Source: Dryococelus australis
Lineage: Eukaryota; Arthropoda; Insecta; Phasmatodea; Phasmatidae
Assembly: GCA_029891345.1 (NCBI GenBank)
Contig: CM057009.1
Location: 207,329,209 to 207,393,208, forward strand
Length of the DNA: 64,000 nucleotides
Direction: 5' to 3'
Shown here: positions 1 to 10,429 of the stretch, piece after piece
Layout: each line of letters opens with the position of its first letter
Position numbering within the stretch: the stretch's first letter is position 1
Translations under genes and position numbers: made by a program
Notes under the pieces: model-generated
The model's input: only the letters and a program-made list of their open reading frames with translations
Databases searched by the model: none
What the model was told of the DNA's origin: nothing

Positions 1-69
1 TAATTTGAAATGATTCTATTACAATGTTTAAGTAACCTATTAACTCTCTCAGGCAAGTCTATGCAAAAC

Positions 70-190
70 TTGTGAGATATGCATTTTGCTAGGAATCATT
101 TTTGTGATTATTGTATATGGTGTTTTTGTCAATAATAAGATTGTTGCCTGAAACTGAATCCATATATATTTGTGTATGTCACAAATAAAT
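70..190. repeat. Dispersed repeat segment Y, inverted relative to about 8700-8820
   Basis: From TTGTGAGATATGCATTTTG at 70 the sequence matches the reverse complement of 8820 down to about 8700, with scattered differences (shared text includes AATAAGATTGTTGCC). It includes an AATAAA at about 183-188. It may be part of the 5' LTR or leader of the gypsy element whose gag begins at about 374, but no LTR pair could be shown. Positions 191-373 show nothing I recognise. Confidence 0.6.
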
Positions 191-373
191 TTCTGTGCGA
201 ACTCTGCTAATACATTTTATTTGTTGTATGTACATCACGTTGCAAGTTGGGTTCATATACTCCCTCCATAAATAAGAACTTTTGGTGTTCTTACAAGATC
301 ACGACCTTCCTGCTGATAAAAACTCAACCATATGTAAGATTGCGGTCAGCATTTTGTGGACTCAGCAAGGAGC

Positions 374-1213
374 CATGCCGCCACCCTCAGGACAGGCGGC
401 TTCGGTGAATGGTGCTACTTCATAATCTCCTCCTTCCAAAATTGATCAATTCTTTTTTATTTCATTGGAAAGAGTTTCCCCCTGACCTTTCTCTATCAGG
501 TTCAGATTTTAAAATTTTTCATTGCTGTTGATAAGTTGGCTAGAATATGTTTATGCTCTGAAGATATCTTACTTAAGGCCATTGCCAATAAGTGTGAGGG
601 GTCTGTGACCCAGTTGCTCCGTGAGGAGATTGTATTTTTAGAGGGTGGTAATTTTGAGAGTTTTAAATGCAGTGTCATTCAGGTGTTATTTCCACTGTAC
701 ATAAGATGCCAATGCCAGCAGAATTTAATTTATAGTTTTCAGTGACCCAGAAAGCTGATCTGTGAATACGTGGAATCTATATGCACTTACCACAAGTCTC
801 TGTGTTTGCAGTTAAATAAAAGTGAACTTGTGAGTATTATTATCGTTAATCTAGCACCACATGTGCGAGCACATTGCACATAAATTTCCACTCTGCATAG
901 TTTTTGCGAACTCTGGCAGCTCGCTCTCGAAGTTCAAGGTCGAATGGTTGTGTCCAATGAGTACTACGTCTGCTACCCCCTTCCCACGGCGCCAATTTGG
1001 CCAGCATTTCTACGCCACCTAGACATCATGGAAATGTACAGGTTGCCGAAGAATGCCATTCACCTTCGTGCTGCAGCAATTTACTCTGCATTGGGGCATT
1101 TGGCCAGAAATTGTCAGTTCAGCAGTCGTTCCCTTAAACAACGAAAATGCTTTCGCTGTAGTGAACTTGGGCACCTACATAATGTTTGTCAGGGGTTGGG
1201 AAATGAATGTTGA
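374..1213 (+). pseudogene. gag: Ty3/gypsy gag remnant with zinc knuckle
   Basis: Gag is the structural protein of an LTR retrotransposon; it packages the element RNA. A candidate start ATG lies at 374, but the frame breaks several times before 536. The open piece at 536-745 and the sequence after its stop read like the helical core of gypsy Gag (pattern LLREEIVFLEGG then FPLYIR). The C-terminal part has a CCHC knuckle, CFRCSELGHLHNVC, at about 1147-1188, preceded by a second, half-lost one (LGHLARNC). Protease, RT, RNase H and integrase remnants follow in order on the same strand, which makes the identification firm. Multiple stops and frameshifts mean it is dead. Confidence 0.75.
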
Positions 1214-1264
1214 TTGGTAAAGGGCATGGGAATAACAATCACACCCAAATCAAAGTCCCACATA

Positions 1265-1690
1265 CTGTCGCAAAATGTTCCGTACAAATTACTGTTGGTA
1301 AATGTAATTTTGATGCCTTAGTGGACACAGGGCCACTCATTGTGTAATGAGTAGATCATTTTTCGATAGATTATTGTATTCTAAGATTATGTCCAAGGGG
1401 TGAGTATGTAGTAGGTAGTATTGAAAAGTAATTGTTTATTGCCAATGGCGAGATTGTTCAGAGTAATCAGATTGTAAAACTACATTTTAAAATTGGCAGA
1501 TGTTCATGGACAATTCCGTTTTGGGCCATTCTGTGTTTATCTCACAATGTAATTTTAGGGTTAGAATTTCTGGGTAAAACTAGGGCTAGTGTAAATTGTG
1601 ATGAATTTTATTTGCCATTTGGCTTAGCCCCTAACATCAGGATAAGTTTGCAAGTGGATAATGTTCCCGCAGTATTTCTTCCTTAACAGA
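1265..1690 (+). pseudogene. pol: Ty3/gypsy aspartic protease remnant
   Basis: This is the retroviral-type aspartic protease that cuts Gag-Pol. The active-site triad is visible as DALVDTG at about 1311-1331, followed at once by a frameshift. The C-terminal part is open at 1432-1686 and includes HNVILGLEFLGKTRASVN, matching the conserved flap-distal ILG-x-DFL motif of gypsy proteases. It lies between the Gag zinc knuckle and the reverse transcriptase, as expected for Ty3/gypsy. Stops and at least one frameshift break it. Confidence 0.7.
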
Positions 1691-2900
1691 GGGTTGTCAT
1701 TTGGATAACAACTTACAACAAAGTTTAAATGATTTGAGGGGGAAGTTCAGTGACATTATAACTTTTTGTATGGGGAAGTTTGACGGGGTTCCTTGTAAGT
1801 TTGCATTGAATGACGATATCCCAGTTCGGGATCTTCATTTCAAATGTTCCCCTACTAACCTTTAGGCAGTTAGGGAAATAATATTTAAGTTGTTAGAAGT
1901 TGGTGTCATAGTCCACCAGAGTTGGTTACATCCCTCGTGACATAAATATACAGCCTTTTGCACACCATACAGTTTATCCGCATACCCATGGGATCCAACT
2001 TTGGCAATCAGGCATTGTCGCGAATCCTTGATTTTGAATTGTCGGAATTTAAATATAAATTTGTTGTTAATTATATAGATGATATTTTAGTCCATAGTGA
2101 TGACTTTAATTATAGCCTTTTTCACCTCCATCAGGGTCTCCATAAGATGTGAGAAGTTGGGCTGACTCTCAACCCAGACAATGTGACCTTGGGTTCAAAG
2201 AAAGTGAAATTTTTGGGGCATATGCTTAGTGAGGGGTGCTTGATGATATATCCTGATCGAGTGGCTCCCATTCTCAATTTCCCTCGTCCTAAAACATTGA
2301 AGACCGTCCAAAAATTCTTCGGAGTTGTCGGGTAATACTTAAAGTTCATTGAACACTTTCCAGGGTTAGCTGCAACTTTAAACTACCTAAAATAGAAGGG
2401 GGTAGAATTTGTGTGGAGTACGGCGCAAGAGTCGGCCTTTGTTCATTTATAGGAAAGTTTATCATCTCCATATGTGCTCCATCTTCCTGATTTTTCAAAT
2501 TATTTCATAGTCCAGTTTGACACTTCCTTTCTGACACTTGGGCGACATCTTAAGTCAACGAACAGATTTGGAGTTGGCACCTGTGGCCTTTGCCAGCTGT
2601 AGTTTGACTGAGAGTGAGTGGAGATTGGGAACTTATGAAAAGGAGAACTTCGCATGTATTTTCTGGCCCATAATGTTTGCTTCCTAAACAGAGCACGATG
2701 AGTGTGACCTCTATATTGACAACCAAGCACTGAGTTGGGTTCTTGATCATCCCCATCAGCTTGGGAAAATATGCCATTGGGTTCTCCATCTTACCTGCTT
2801 CAGGTTTAGAGTTTATCATGTTAGAGGCACTCATAATCAAATGGCTGGTGCATTATCACGGATATATGAACCAGCAGATTTCGAGTTAAGCAAGCCAGTT
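1690..2900 (+). pseudogene. pol: Ty3/gypsy reverse transcriptase and RNase H remnant
   Basis: This part copies RNA into DNA and degrades the RNA strand. The RT palm motif FVVNYIDDILVHSDDF is intact around 2060-2107 (YIDD at 2072-2083). The thumb follows, with VKFLGHMLSEG and the FPRPKT segment near 2200-2300. The RNase H part shows LYIDNQALSWVLDHP near 2710-2755 and a terminal HVRGTHNQMAGALSRI near 2815-2865. The region between about 1925 and 1965 appears shortened compared with usual RT: the first fingers motifs run directly into the palm. Frameshifts and stops are frequent. Confidence 0.85.
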
Positions 2901-3186
2901 TCTAAACAGACCTCGCTTTCCATTATTCAGGGTTTCCCTGAATTTTTTGTTAAGTTACATCAGGCAAAAGGTGATGACTCCTTCTGAGCTTAGGTACTAA
3001 ATGACTTAAATGGCGAGTGTGCTGCCCCCTATGTTGCATTTTGATTTTGTTGGACACCTTAATAATATTTTTAATATTGTTGCCTTTGTTAAGGATGGAG
3101 GATCCTTTAATTGTTATACCTCTGAACGATCAGGTGTGGAAAATTTTCAGTGCACCTATGGAAATTGTTATACATAATGCAAAATA
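2901..3186 (+). pseudogene. pol: Ty3/gypsy integrase, 5' part (upstream of Tc1 insertion)
   Basis: This is the start of the retroviral-type integrase catalytic core. HFDFVGHLNNIFNIVAFV near 3035-3095 matches the first catalytic Asp region, which normally reads DFVGPL. The reading continues toward the second Asp region at about 3160-3185 (EIVIHNAKY, where families have SDN or similar, so the Asp appears replaced by His). It is cut exactly there by the Tc1 element beginning at 3187 and resumes at 4391 in the same sense. The N-terminal zinc-binding domain is not clear. Confidence 0.6.
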
Positions 3187-4390
3187 CACTATCGACCAAA
3201 AAGTGATTGGGCACCCATGAAGATAGGTAATTCAGTACGTCAGTTGACTTGTGTGGCCGCCATAAGCTGCAGGCTGGTGTAGAACCACCTTACAAGGAGA
3301 TGGCACGAGGTACAGAGCTAGCGGATTTCGATAAGGGCATGATTGTGGGCTGCCATCTCAGTGGGCTGTCTAGCGAGGCGATTGCACAGAAGTCAAACAG
3401 GCCCAAATCAACGGTCGCATTCGTCATGCATAAGTGGAAGGTCGATGGGCATTCTGCTAATGTTGCATGTTCCGGGTGGCCTACAATATTGACCGATAGA
3501 AATTGCAGAACCCTGAAATGTGAAATTGTCAAAGATAGGGCACAACCCAAAGCTACCATCGGACAGGAGTTTCATGCAGCAACAGGAGTATCGGTTTCCA
3601 TTGGAACATTGCGTACAGAGGCCCACCGACTTGGATATTTCGGAAGAGCTGCTGCACATAGCCCCATATCATGACAAGCAATAAAGCTAGGCGATTCAGG
3701 CGGTGTTTGGACCGTCGCAACTGGACACTGGAGCAGTGTAAATCGGTTCTGTGGAGTGATGAGTCGAGGTTTACATTATTTCGGCCTGATGGACGTGTAT
3801 GGGTGTGATTTCTACCAGGGAAACGGCTTCTGCTGGAGTGTATAGCGCCAACTAGGAAATTCGGTGGTGGTGGTGGTGGAGTGATGGTGTGGGGCTGTTT
3901 CACTGCCTTCAGCATACGACCGCTAGTGTTTGTCTGTGGTAGCATGAACACAGAGACCTATCGTGACATTCCGGATAATGAAATGCTCCCAACATTGTGG
4001 CATTTTTACAAAATGGACCCATGTTACTTCCAGGATGACAATGCCAGGTGCCATGTTTCAAGGGTCACTATGCAGTGGTACGCCGACAACAATGTTCGCC
4101 GATTGGACTGGCCCACCCAGAGCCCCAACCTAAACCCTATAAAACATCTTTAGGACGAATTGGATCACTCGATGAGGGCTCGTCAAGCACAGCCAAAATC
4201 CATCATGGAATGGCTGCAAGAGGGATGGCGACGAATCCCCATGGGTGTCCTGCAAACACTTGTAGAGAGCATTTCAGACAGGGTAGCTGCTGTTATAGCC
4301 ACAAGAGGTGGCCCTACGAGATGCTAACATGGTGACAACTACTGAGCAAACATTGTGAACAGGTGCCCAGTTACTTTTTGATCGATAGTG
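3187..4390 (+). mobile_element. Tc1-like DNA transposon with intact terminal inverted repeats
   Basis: This is a 1204 bp Tc1/mariner element. The 29-bp terminal inverted repeats begin CACTATCGACCAAAAAGT on the left, and the right end read inward matches at 26 of 29 positions. TA dinucleotides flank both ends (3185-3186 and 4391-4392), the classical Tc1 target duplication. It sits inside the gypsy integrase, so it is younger than that retrotransposon. The single transposase frame inside is inactivated. Confidence 0.93.
3301..4340 (+). pseudogene. Tc1-like transposase, broken
   Basis: This is the DDE transposase that would mobilise the surrounding element. ATG 3301 begins MARGTELADFDKGMIVGCHL, a typical Tc1 N-terminus. 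A helix-turn-helix (LSGLSSEAIAQKSNRPKSTV) follows. The frame is open to 3674, then needs frame changes. The first catalytic Asp is in LWSDESRF near 3750-3773, and the second in FQDDNARCH near 4030-4056. The third acidic residue is lost: the usual NPIEHLWDEL reads NPIKHL and then a stop where Trp is expected (about 4132-4155). The C-terminus ends near 4330. With the third catalytic residue changed to Lys it could not work even if the frame were open. Confidence 0.9.
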
Positions 4391-5030
4391 TACTTCACTT
4401 CCAATGTGTTAAAAAAAATGAGCTTTCATTGGGCAGTCACACATTTTACTTCCAGCTCCTATTACCCTAAAGAGAATGAAAGATTATACAATATGGTCAT
4501 GCTTGACCATATTGTATAATCAAGATCATTCCCAGCAGGATCATGATCTGGATTCCATCAGTGTAGGATTTAATAGTGCCACGCATGATTCGACTGGATT
4601 CCCACCTTCCCTTCCTTTCCTTGGCTGCCTCCTAAATCATCCTCTTTAAATATTTGGAATATTCCACCTCTTCCTTCTCCGCTTAGCGACACTGGCCAGG
4701 ACCGACTGCTGGAGGAGGTCTACCACAGGCTTGCCATGGCGAAGCAGTCTGTCGCCATTAAGATGGACCAGGCTGGTGGTGCAAGTAACTTTAAAGTCGG
4801 GGATTAGGGCCTATGCGAAAATTTCACTTTAGCAGATTTAAACAATAATTTTATGGTGAATTGGTCCCTACTTTTGTGGGACCCTTTAAAATAAGCAAAT
4901 TTCTTTACTATAATACTGTAAGCATCGTTTCCCTTAAGAAGAGTAGTTTGTTCCAGAAAGCCCATATTAGTCATTTGAAAATTTATCGGCAGGGATAGCT
5001 GTTGCTAGTTTTAGCTGTTTAAGGTTTGTC
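4391..5030 (+). pseudogene. pol: Ty3/gypsy integrase, 3' part
   Basis: This is the continuation of the gypsy integrase after the Tc1 insertion. The first codons read YFTSNVLKKMSFHWAVTHFT and then SSYYPKENER (4391-4485), the expected end of the catalytic core with the third acidic residue (Glu of ENER). An 18-bp palindrome starts at 4482 within this motif. Further on, ISVGFNSATHDSTGFPP (about 4555-4605) and LLEEVYHRLAMAKQ (about 4708-4750) fit the C-terminal integrase region, ending in NFKVGD at about 4790-4807. A possible remnant of the following SH3-like segment runs to about 5030. No 3' LTR was identified beyond it. Confidence 0.65.
4482..4521. repeat. Perfect 18-bp palindrome with 4-nt loop
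   Basis: The arms 4482-4499 and 4504-4521 are exact reverse complements (GATTATACAATATGGTCA), separated by TGCT. It lies inside decayed gypsy integrase sequence. Ordinary integrase coding sequence does not contain such a structure, so it probably arose by a local inverted duplication. Confidence 0.95.
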
Positions 5031-5670
5031 ATCTTTTAAGGCATCCCTGGTTCCCTTATTTCCCTTCTCCTATTTTCCAGTTGTTGGGGTTTCCCTTTTT
5101 CCTTGGTGATTTCCAATATTTTGTTTTCATGATCCCCCCATCTCAAATCACCCTCTCGCACACTTGAGCCAATTCAAGATTCTGCATTGCCAATTTTGAG
5201 AGCTGCCTCTGGAAAGAGATCATGAGGGTCTCCAGTTAGCACCATCTGACCACATCATTTGCCGGTAGATGGAAATCACTCGGTTCTCTGCCGTCCCAAG
5301 GGACTAACGAGTTGGACATTCAATTTTATTCAAGACAGCGATGATTGAATGTCAAGTCTGTTATTTGTGAAGTTTCTTTGCTTCTCATGGAACTGTTATT
5401 TGTGAACTTTCCTCACTTCTCAAGCAACTATCTACTGCCAACTTCTTCATTTTTTCATGTTACCTCCACCTTATATTTATTTCTTCTGTGAAATATGAGG
5501 TATGTATGACTCTTCCAGATGGCGGTTGCCAGGGAACCAAATTTTGAGGAGGGGTTGTGATGGTGCCACCATCGTGGGTGTCATCGGTTGTTGTGTTCCG
5601 AACTTTCGGCAAGCACCTCGGCAGACATGGATCCACTCCCTTGCTTTCCCCTCGATTCCTCCCTCCTACT

Positions 5671-5923
5671 CTTCCCCCTGCCAGGGGCATTAGTTAATTT
5701 AATGGGTTGCCCGAGCTGCTTCTCCATATTTTCTACCCCTGCACTCTGCCCGATGAATGTCTGGATGGAACGACGATGCCTGCTGAATGAAGAGATTATA
5801 ATATTTGCAAATATTTGTCAGTCGTTAAATTTCCAGGTAAAATGGGAATTCGCCTCAAGGAATACACATAGATGTGGCAGAAGGAACAGACCTCATGGCG
5901 AGTCGTGGCAGCCTATGATATTG
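5671..5923. repeat. Dispersed repeat segment X, inverted copy of 8818-9076
   Basis: This segment of about 253 bp matches the reverse complement of 8818-9076, from CCAGGGGCATTAGTT at one end to GCAGCCTATGATATTG at the other. Several short indels separate the copies. The match stops sharply at 5923. In the 8.7-9.1 kb copy the same sequence runs on without a break into segment Y, which here lies at the start of the window. Sequence 5031-5670 between the gypsy remnant and this repeat holds no gene that I can support. Confidence 0.75.
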
Positions 5924-6705
5924 GGCTAGTTTTGATTTGAAAGTAATGTTGTGGCATAGTTGTGTTTGATATTGGGCTTTAACTATTCACAGTGTTTCAC
6001 AAAATTCTGTTTCTTGCTAGCCATTTTAAATTCTCTGTTGGTAAACTAAATGCTCACATTTCAGTGATTGTTTCCATTTTGCTAATGCCGCACTTGTTTG
6101 CTACCCATATATCTTGGTAAAATGGTGGTTCTGATGCAGACACGATTCAATACTTGCTAGGGTGTAGGAAACATATTTTTATTTATAATGTATATTACTC
6201 TTTTATGTTAGTCAAGCTTTGGTTGGACAATAAGTTGCCTTGGTCAATGAGTAATCATTTTTTATGAAAACTTTAAATATGTTTTTAATTGTTCTTTTTA
6301 TGAGAAGAAGCTATGAAAGGTCACATGTTGCCGCCCTCTTTCTCCTTTTTGGCTTAGACCTGTACCTGATGAATACGAGAGCTTTAATTAACTTCCTGGT
6401 GATTTTTAAGATTTTTGTTCTCTATTTTTGCGATTATAGTGTAAAATGTGCTTGGTGTAAACTAAAATTTGTAACCATTATGTATAGAATTGTTCGGCGC
6501 AAGCTGAGTTTTTATCGTGTTTTAGAAACACTTTTTGCTAGTCACCAGTTTTGAACCATTTTGTTACGTGTTTAGGCATATTTTTAACTGGAAATACTTT
6601 TAAGTGTATAATAATTAAGATGCTCTGAAAGATTTCTGTGAGTTTTGATATTGCCAATGCATAACTGGTTGGTCTCTAGATTTAGGAATTCATTCAAAAA
6701 TATAT
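5924..6705. other. Unassigned AT-rich stretch
   Basis: There is no convincing gene. The open frame at 6264-6554 has no recognisable motif and lies in AT-rich DNA, so I read it as chance. Several AATAAA-type motifs and long T runs suggest transposon 3' end sequence, but nothing can be named. Confidence 0.5.
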
Positions 6706-6900
6706 TGTAACTTGTGGTTATATGAATAAAATTCATGTTTTAATTGAATTGTCAATACTGCACATTAATTGAGATCTATACTATAATTGAGTATACTATA
6801 CTATACATTTTATTAAATGTATGGTAACTTGTGGTCACATGAATAAAATTCACATTTTGAATTGAATTGTCAGTATTCCACCATAATTTGATTTATACTC
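6706..6900. repeat. Direct repeat of about 70 bp, two copies
   Basis: The block starting AACTTGTGGTTATATGAATA at about 6708 recurs at about 6829 as AACTTGTGGTCACATGAATA, and the similarity continues through GAATTGAATTGTCA. Copies are about 120 bp apart, separated by an AT-rich spacer with TATACTATACTATA. It may be the promoter or leader part of the unit whose frames follow at 6925. Confidence 0.7.
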
Positions 6901-6924
6901 TTGGCGAATCGGTGAGGTGCCTGT

Positions 6925-7600
6925 ATGACAAGTCCGAGGAGTGAAAACACCGAACTTGCCATGCATACTACAGGGAAACGAAACGCCAATGAGTCCACAA
7001 GGGCAACCATAGGGGGCAGTAGTTTGGGGAATGCCAGTCGGCAGGACAACAGTCCGCCATTAATCAATTTCGACGTCGACAGTAACGACCCGGGAGAGCC
7101 CCTGGCAGACAGCAGCGACTGATAGGAGCAATTCGATCTCGAAAGGGCCACGACGTCGGAAGAAGTTATAAACACAACAGTGTTTCAGCAATCAGCAGCA
7201 GAAAGGGGGACAACTATGCCAGAGCAAGGGGACGAGTCAGACGAGCACATGAGGGATGCCTTTACCCCGAACCGGCGATGCCCACGCAACTCTGCACAGC
7301 AGAAGCAGCAGCGACGAGGCGGGGTCAGAGGGGAACTCTTCCCCCTCCCATTCAAAGAGCTATCGTAAACCCCGATATGCCACGTGCACAGCCTGCGGAC
7401 ACATGCTAGTGCCCACTGCACCTGTCACAGCATCAGGAAAATGTCAACAAAAGCCGCAACCCGCCGAACAGCAGTCACCGGCCTACATGTAATGTTTGTG
7501 CCCACACAACCTGTTACGACCACCAGCAACATGTTGTTCATCATAAAGGCATGGAGCTTGTACGGCGAACGGCCTCGAGAGGAAGGGGGCGTTTGACGTG
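6925..7600 (+). other. Unrecognised low-complexity coding-like stretch
   Basis: Two or three overlapping plus-strand frames (6925-7122, 7180-7368, 7256-7492, 7384-7596) encode Ser-, Arg-, Gln- and Pro-rich peptides. One has a CTACGH pair of cysteines, and a VPT-x-PVT motif occurs twice (near 7411 and 7500). The GC content is clearly above the flanks. This looks like the N-terminal part of a gag-like or ORF1-like retroelement protein broken by frameshifts, but no family can be named and nothing recognisable follows to 8699. Confidence 0.3.
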
Positions 7601-8699
7601 AGCTAGCACGTCTAACCCTACTTTCAATTTAAATGAGAACTTTGCTTATGAAGACTGAAAAGACACAATTAAAATTAGTGAGGTGTGATATAAAACTTCA
7701 AACCGGACAATCTATTTTGTCCGAAATCAAAAGCAGAAACTGTGTGTTGTGAATGCATTAAGGATGTACTATTACCATTATGCTGCCACTTAGCTGTGTA
7801 ACAAATACTTAGTTTTATTATATTATTAGAGCTTTTAGGGGTGAATTGAAAGTGTTCTTGTATTATGTTTTGTCATTTGATATCATTTTAGCTCATCATT
7901 AATTTAATAGTACGTAATAAAATCAAATATAAAGGTTTTTCATAAAAGCGCGGGATGTGCAAGAGAGTAGCATGGTAACCTCAGTGCTGTGTGGAAGCAT
8001 GTCGTTGTGTCCTCCCTGTACCTTCATCAATTTTTATGTGATCATGTAGTGTATCAATAGTCAAGCTTAGTTATGGAACAGTAAATCGTTAATTATCCGG
8101 GGAGAGAGTTGCACAGCAACCCACCATGTCTTTTATACATCTGGGATGTATATGAGGGAGCAAGTTAATAAATAGATCTCTTAACTAAACATGGTGTGTG
8201 GTAATGGCGTGGGATGGCCGGAACAATTCCTCGACGATTAGTATAAGCATTTAGAGGAAGTCTAGGTAACCTCTACTAGACCAGGCCAATGATGGATATA
8301 GTTCACTGCTATTTACAACATCTACAGACACGCCTGCACATCTGTGGTCCTCATTTAGGCGATCGGCCCACGATCCAATGCATAACTTCGTGTTATACAC
8401 TGAGAGGAGCACTGGCGCCTGCCCGGACATAACATATGACAGCTGTCACCTTAATCACTCCCCAGGTGATGCAAACAGGGAAGTGGTCAGTTGCACGATT
8501 TGTTCCATGTGGTTGAACTAATGCTATGTGTGATTGATGGGATATGCATCTCGAACACACATCATGGCGTGGAAGAATTCGGTACATCCAGGGGAGATGA
8601 AAATCAATAGTCTGCTTGCTCTTTCTTCCCCTGCCGATACACCGTTTTTATTTTGTACTGCACCATACATCACACACTGGATGGTCTCTGGCAACATAA
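7601..8699. other. Unassigned stretch
   Basis: I see no gene or named repeat. It is moderately AT-rich. Short frames at 8393-8587 and 8524-8811 (minus) partly coincide with the X/Y dispersed repeat and carry no motif. Confidence 0.5.
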
Positions 8700-9076
8700 T
8701 TACATTCTGATGTACACAAATAAAAAGGGAGTCAGTTTCGGGCAACAATCTTATTACTGACATAAAACCCCATACACAATAACCATAAAGATGGTTCATA
8801 CCAAAATGCATATCTCACAATATCATAGGCTGCCACAACTCACCATGATGGCTGTTCCTTTTGCCATGTCTATGTGTATTCCTTGAGCCGAAATCCCGTT
8901 TCACCTCGAAATTTAACGACTGACAATTTTTTGCAAATATGATAATCTCTTCAATCAGCAGACATCGTCATCCCATCCAGGCATTCATTCATCGGGCAGG
9001 GGTGTGCAGGGGTATAAAATATGGGGAAGCAGCTCGTGCAACCCATTAAATAAACTAATGCCCCTGGTAGGGGAAG
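8700..9076. repeat. Dispersed repeat X+Y, uninterrupted copy
   Basis: This is the only place in the window where segments X (8818-9076) and Y (8700-8820) are contiguous. Its reverse complement reads X then Y. It could be a solo LTR or the end of another element. A TATAAAA-like motif occurs at about 9013 on the plus strand. It lies directly before Polinton element A, but I could not show it to be the terminal repeat of that element because no partner is visible at the other end. Confidence 0.6.
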
Positions 9077-9277
9077 GGGTAGTGATCAGTTCGGTTCGGT
9101 CCATCATCATAATCATTCATAGAATGGAATAAACACACAACTACCCAGGTATATATACATATATTCACTCTCGAGTTGTGGAAAGTAAATCTTCAATCCT
9201 TTCTAGTTGGTTGATTCATGCATCCAGCATGTTCTTACTATGCCTCGCATCATCGGTTTTGACAGCCAGTTTGGACG

Positions 9278-9595
9278 TTAACATATTTTAAGAGTTTTCA
9301 ATTCTTCCTGTCTTTGTGCATTCGACACATTGATCGGGTATATTATCCGTGCCTCCATGACCCCTATGTGCTGGTCGGTAGCCACCATATCTTCCACCAC
9401 TTCATTTTTCAAGCTCTCGATCTTTTGCCCAAGAAACGACTGACCCCTGCGAACATCGGCGAGGTGAGCATTCATTAGCACACTTCCATCATCATAATCA
9501 TCTGAGTGTAGACCATGTCCGAACTTGGAAATGGAATTGTGACTCATGGTCAGAGTCATACTATAAACTGATCGAAGCCACACCCGTACCTGCAA
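9278..9595 (-). pseudogene. Polinton coiled-coil ORF, partial
   Basis: This 105-residue frame lies just downstream of the ATPase on the same strand. The central part (SFLGQKIESLKNEVVEDMVATD and on) is heptad-like, with a tail rich in Gln, Glu and Lys. In element B a similar short heptad-like frame lies at 46080-46277 in the same place, at the N-terminal end of the ORF before the integrase. The first residues overlap the end of the ATPase in another frame. No function is known. The rest of the gene, which in B continues to the integrase, is missing here. Confidence 0.45.
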
Positions 9596-10262
9596 TTATA
9601 TAGAGGCCAGTCTTTTACGATCGCTAAAAATCCATATCCCTCTTTCCAGCACGAGGCACACATATCCTTACTTAAACTCTGCAAACATCATGTCCGTATT
9701 GACATGATCATTATACACATGCCGCAAGTTCATATCATCCATGCGAAACAGTACAAATACATTAGCATTATCGTGAAGCATTTGTTTGGAAATGCACGAA
9801 AAAGTGTCTGAGGTACGCACAGGCAACAAATGTGTGTCGTCTCATGCTAAAGTACTCTTAAATACAAGTCTGTTTCTCGCAGGAAATGTCATCAAAGACA
9901 AATATCGAAATTGTCAGTGCTTCACTTGGCGACACGATGGCTTCATTATCGTTGCATGGGAAGTAACCCAAGCCTTCAACGGCCTGCAGTATTAGTGTCA
10001 ATCGTTGGTATTTCGGTTGCTGGAGATATTTGGAGCACAGGTACACATTCTCGAACCAAAGGCCGTTCGTTTCTTCCAGCACTCAGTAGGACACATGTCT
10101 TGCCGCAACCCTATGGACCTGCAATTATTCAGCGCACAGTATTCGGAAATAGGCTTCCATGTCGCGATTCGTGGGAGATAGCTTCATCTTCACCATGAAT
10201 GTGTATGGGTAGGGTAAGATCTTGCTTGACAATCTGTATGTTAGCACTACAATCTTCTGAAA
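9550..10262 (-). pseudogene. Polinton packaging ATPase (FtsK/HerA-A32 type), broken
   Basis: The ATPase would drive DNA into the capsid. Walker A lies near 10098-10121 and reads G-P-stop-GCGKT, so it carries a stop in the loop and another five codons before. After a frameshift, WFENVYLCSKYLQQPKYQ follows at about 10020-10070. Walker B is SIFVFDDISCEKQ at about 9880-9915. After more frameshifts, DDMNLRHVYNDHVNTDM is readable near 9690-9745, then SCWKEGYGFLA near 9615-9645 and a GFD motif near 9565. This motif order is that of Polinton and virophage-type ATPases, and element B has the same protein. The readable upstream sequence VKQDLTLP corresponds to the start of the B copy. Confidence 0.85.
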
Positions 10263-10407
10263 CAGGTAGAGTCAACTGTAGTTGTAGAGAACCAATGCTA
10301 CAAGTTTTTGAATGTCTCTTTAATGCATCACATCGAGAAAACTGCCTCTGACAGAATTCGCACTGAAATAAAATATTGGAATATGTGATACGTCTGTACT
10401 GTTCCAA
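10263..10407 (-). pseudogene. C2HC zinc finger in frame upstream of the ATPase
   Basis: One open frame (10407 down to 10129) starts with MEQYRRITYS, carries a zinc finger FQCEFCQRQFSRCDALKRHS with a final Cys (KTCS), and runs without a stop into the N-terminal residues of the ATPase. In element B an almost identical finger (FQCEFCQKQFSWSDALIR) is instead at the far end of the element, in the polymerase-side protein at 51.7 kb, and the ATPase there has no finger. Element A may carry a rearranged copy fused to the ATPase gene. Confidence 0.6.
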
Positions 10408-10429
10408 GTCTAGAATGATACTGAATCAA

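Noticed and set aside
8700-9076. Left terminal inverted repeat of Polinton element A
   Set aside because: Its inverted partners lie to the left (70-190, 5671-5923), not beyond 14.8 kb, and its sequence does not resemble the AG-starting ends of element B.
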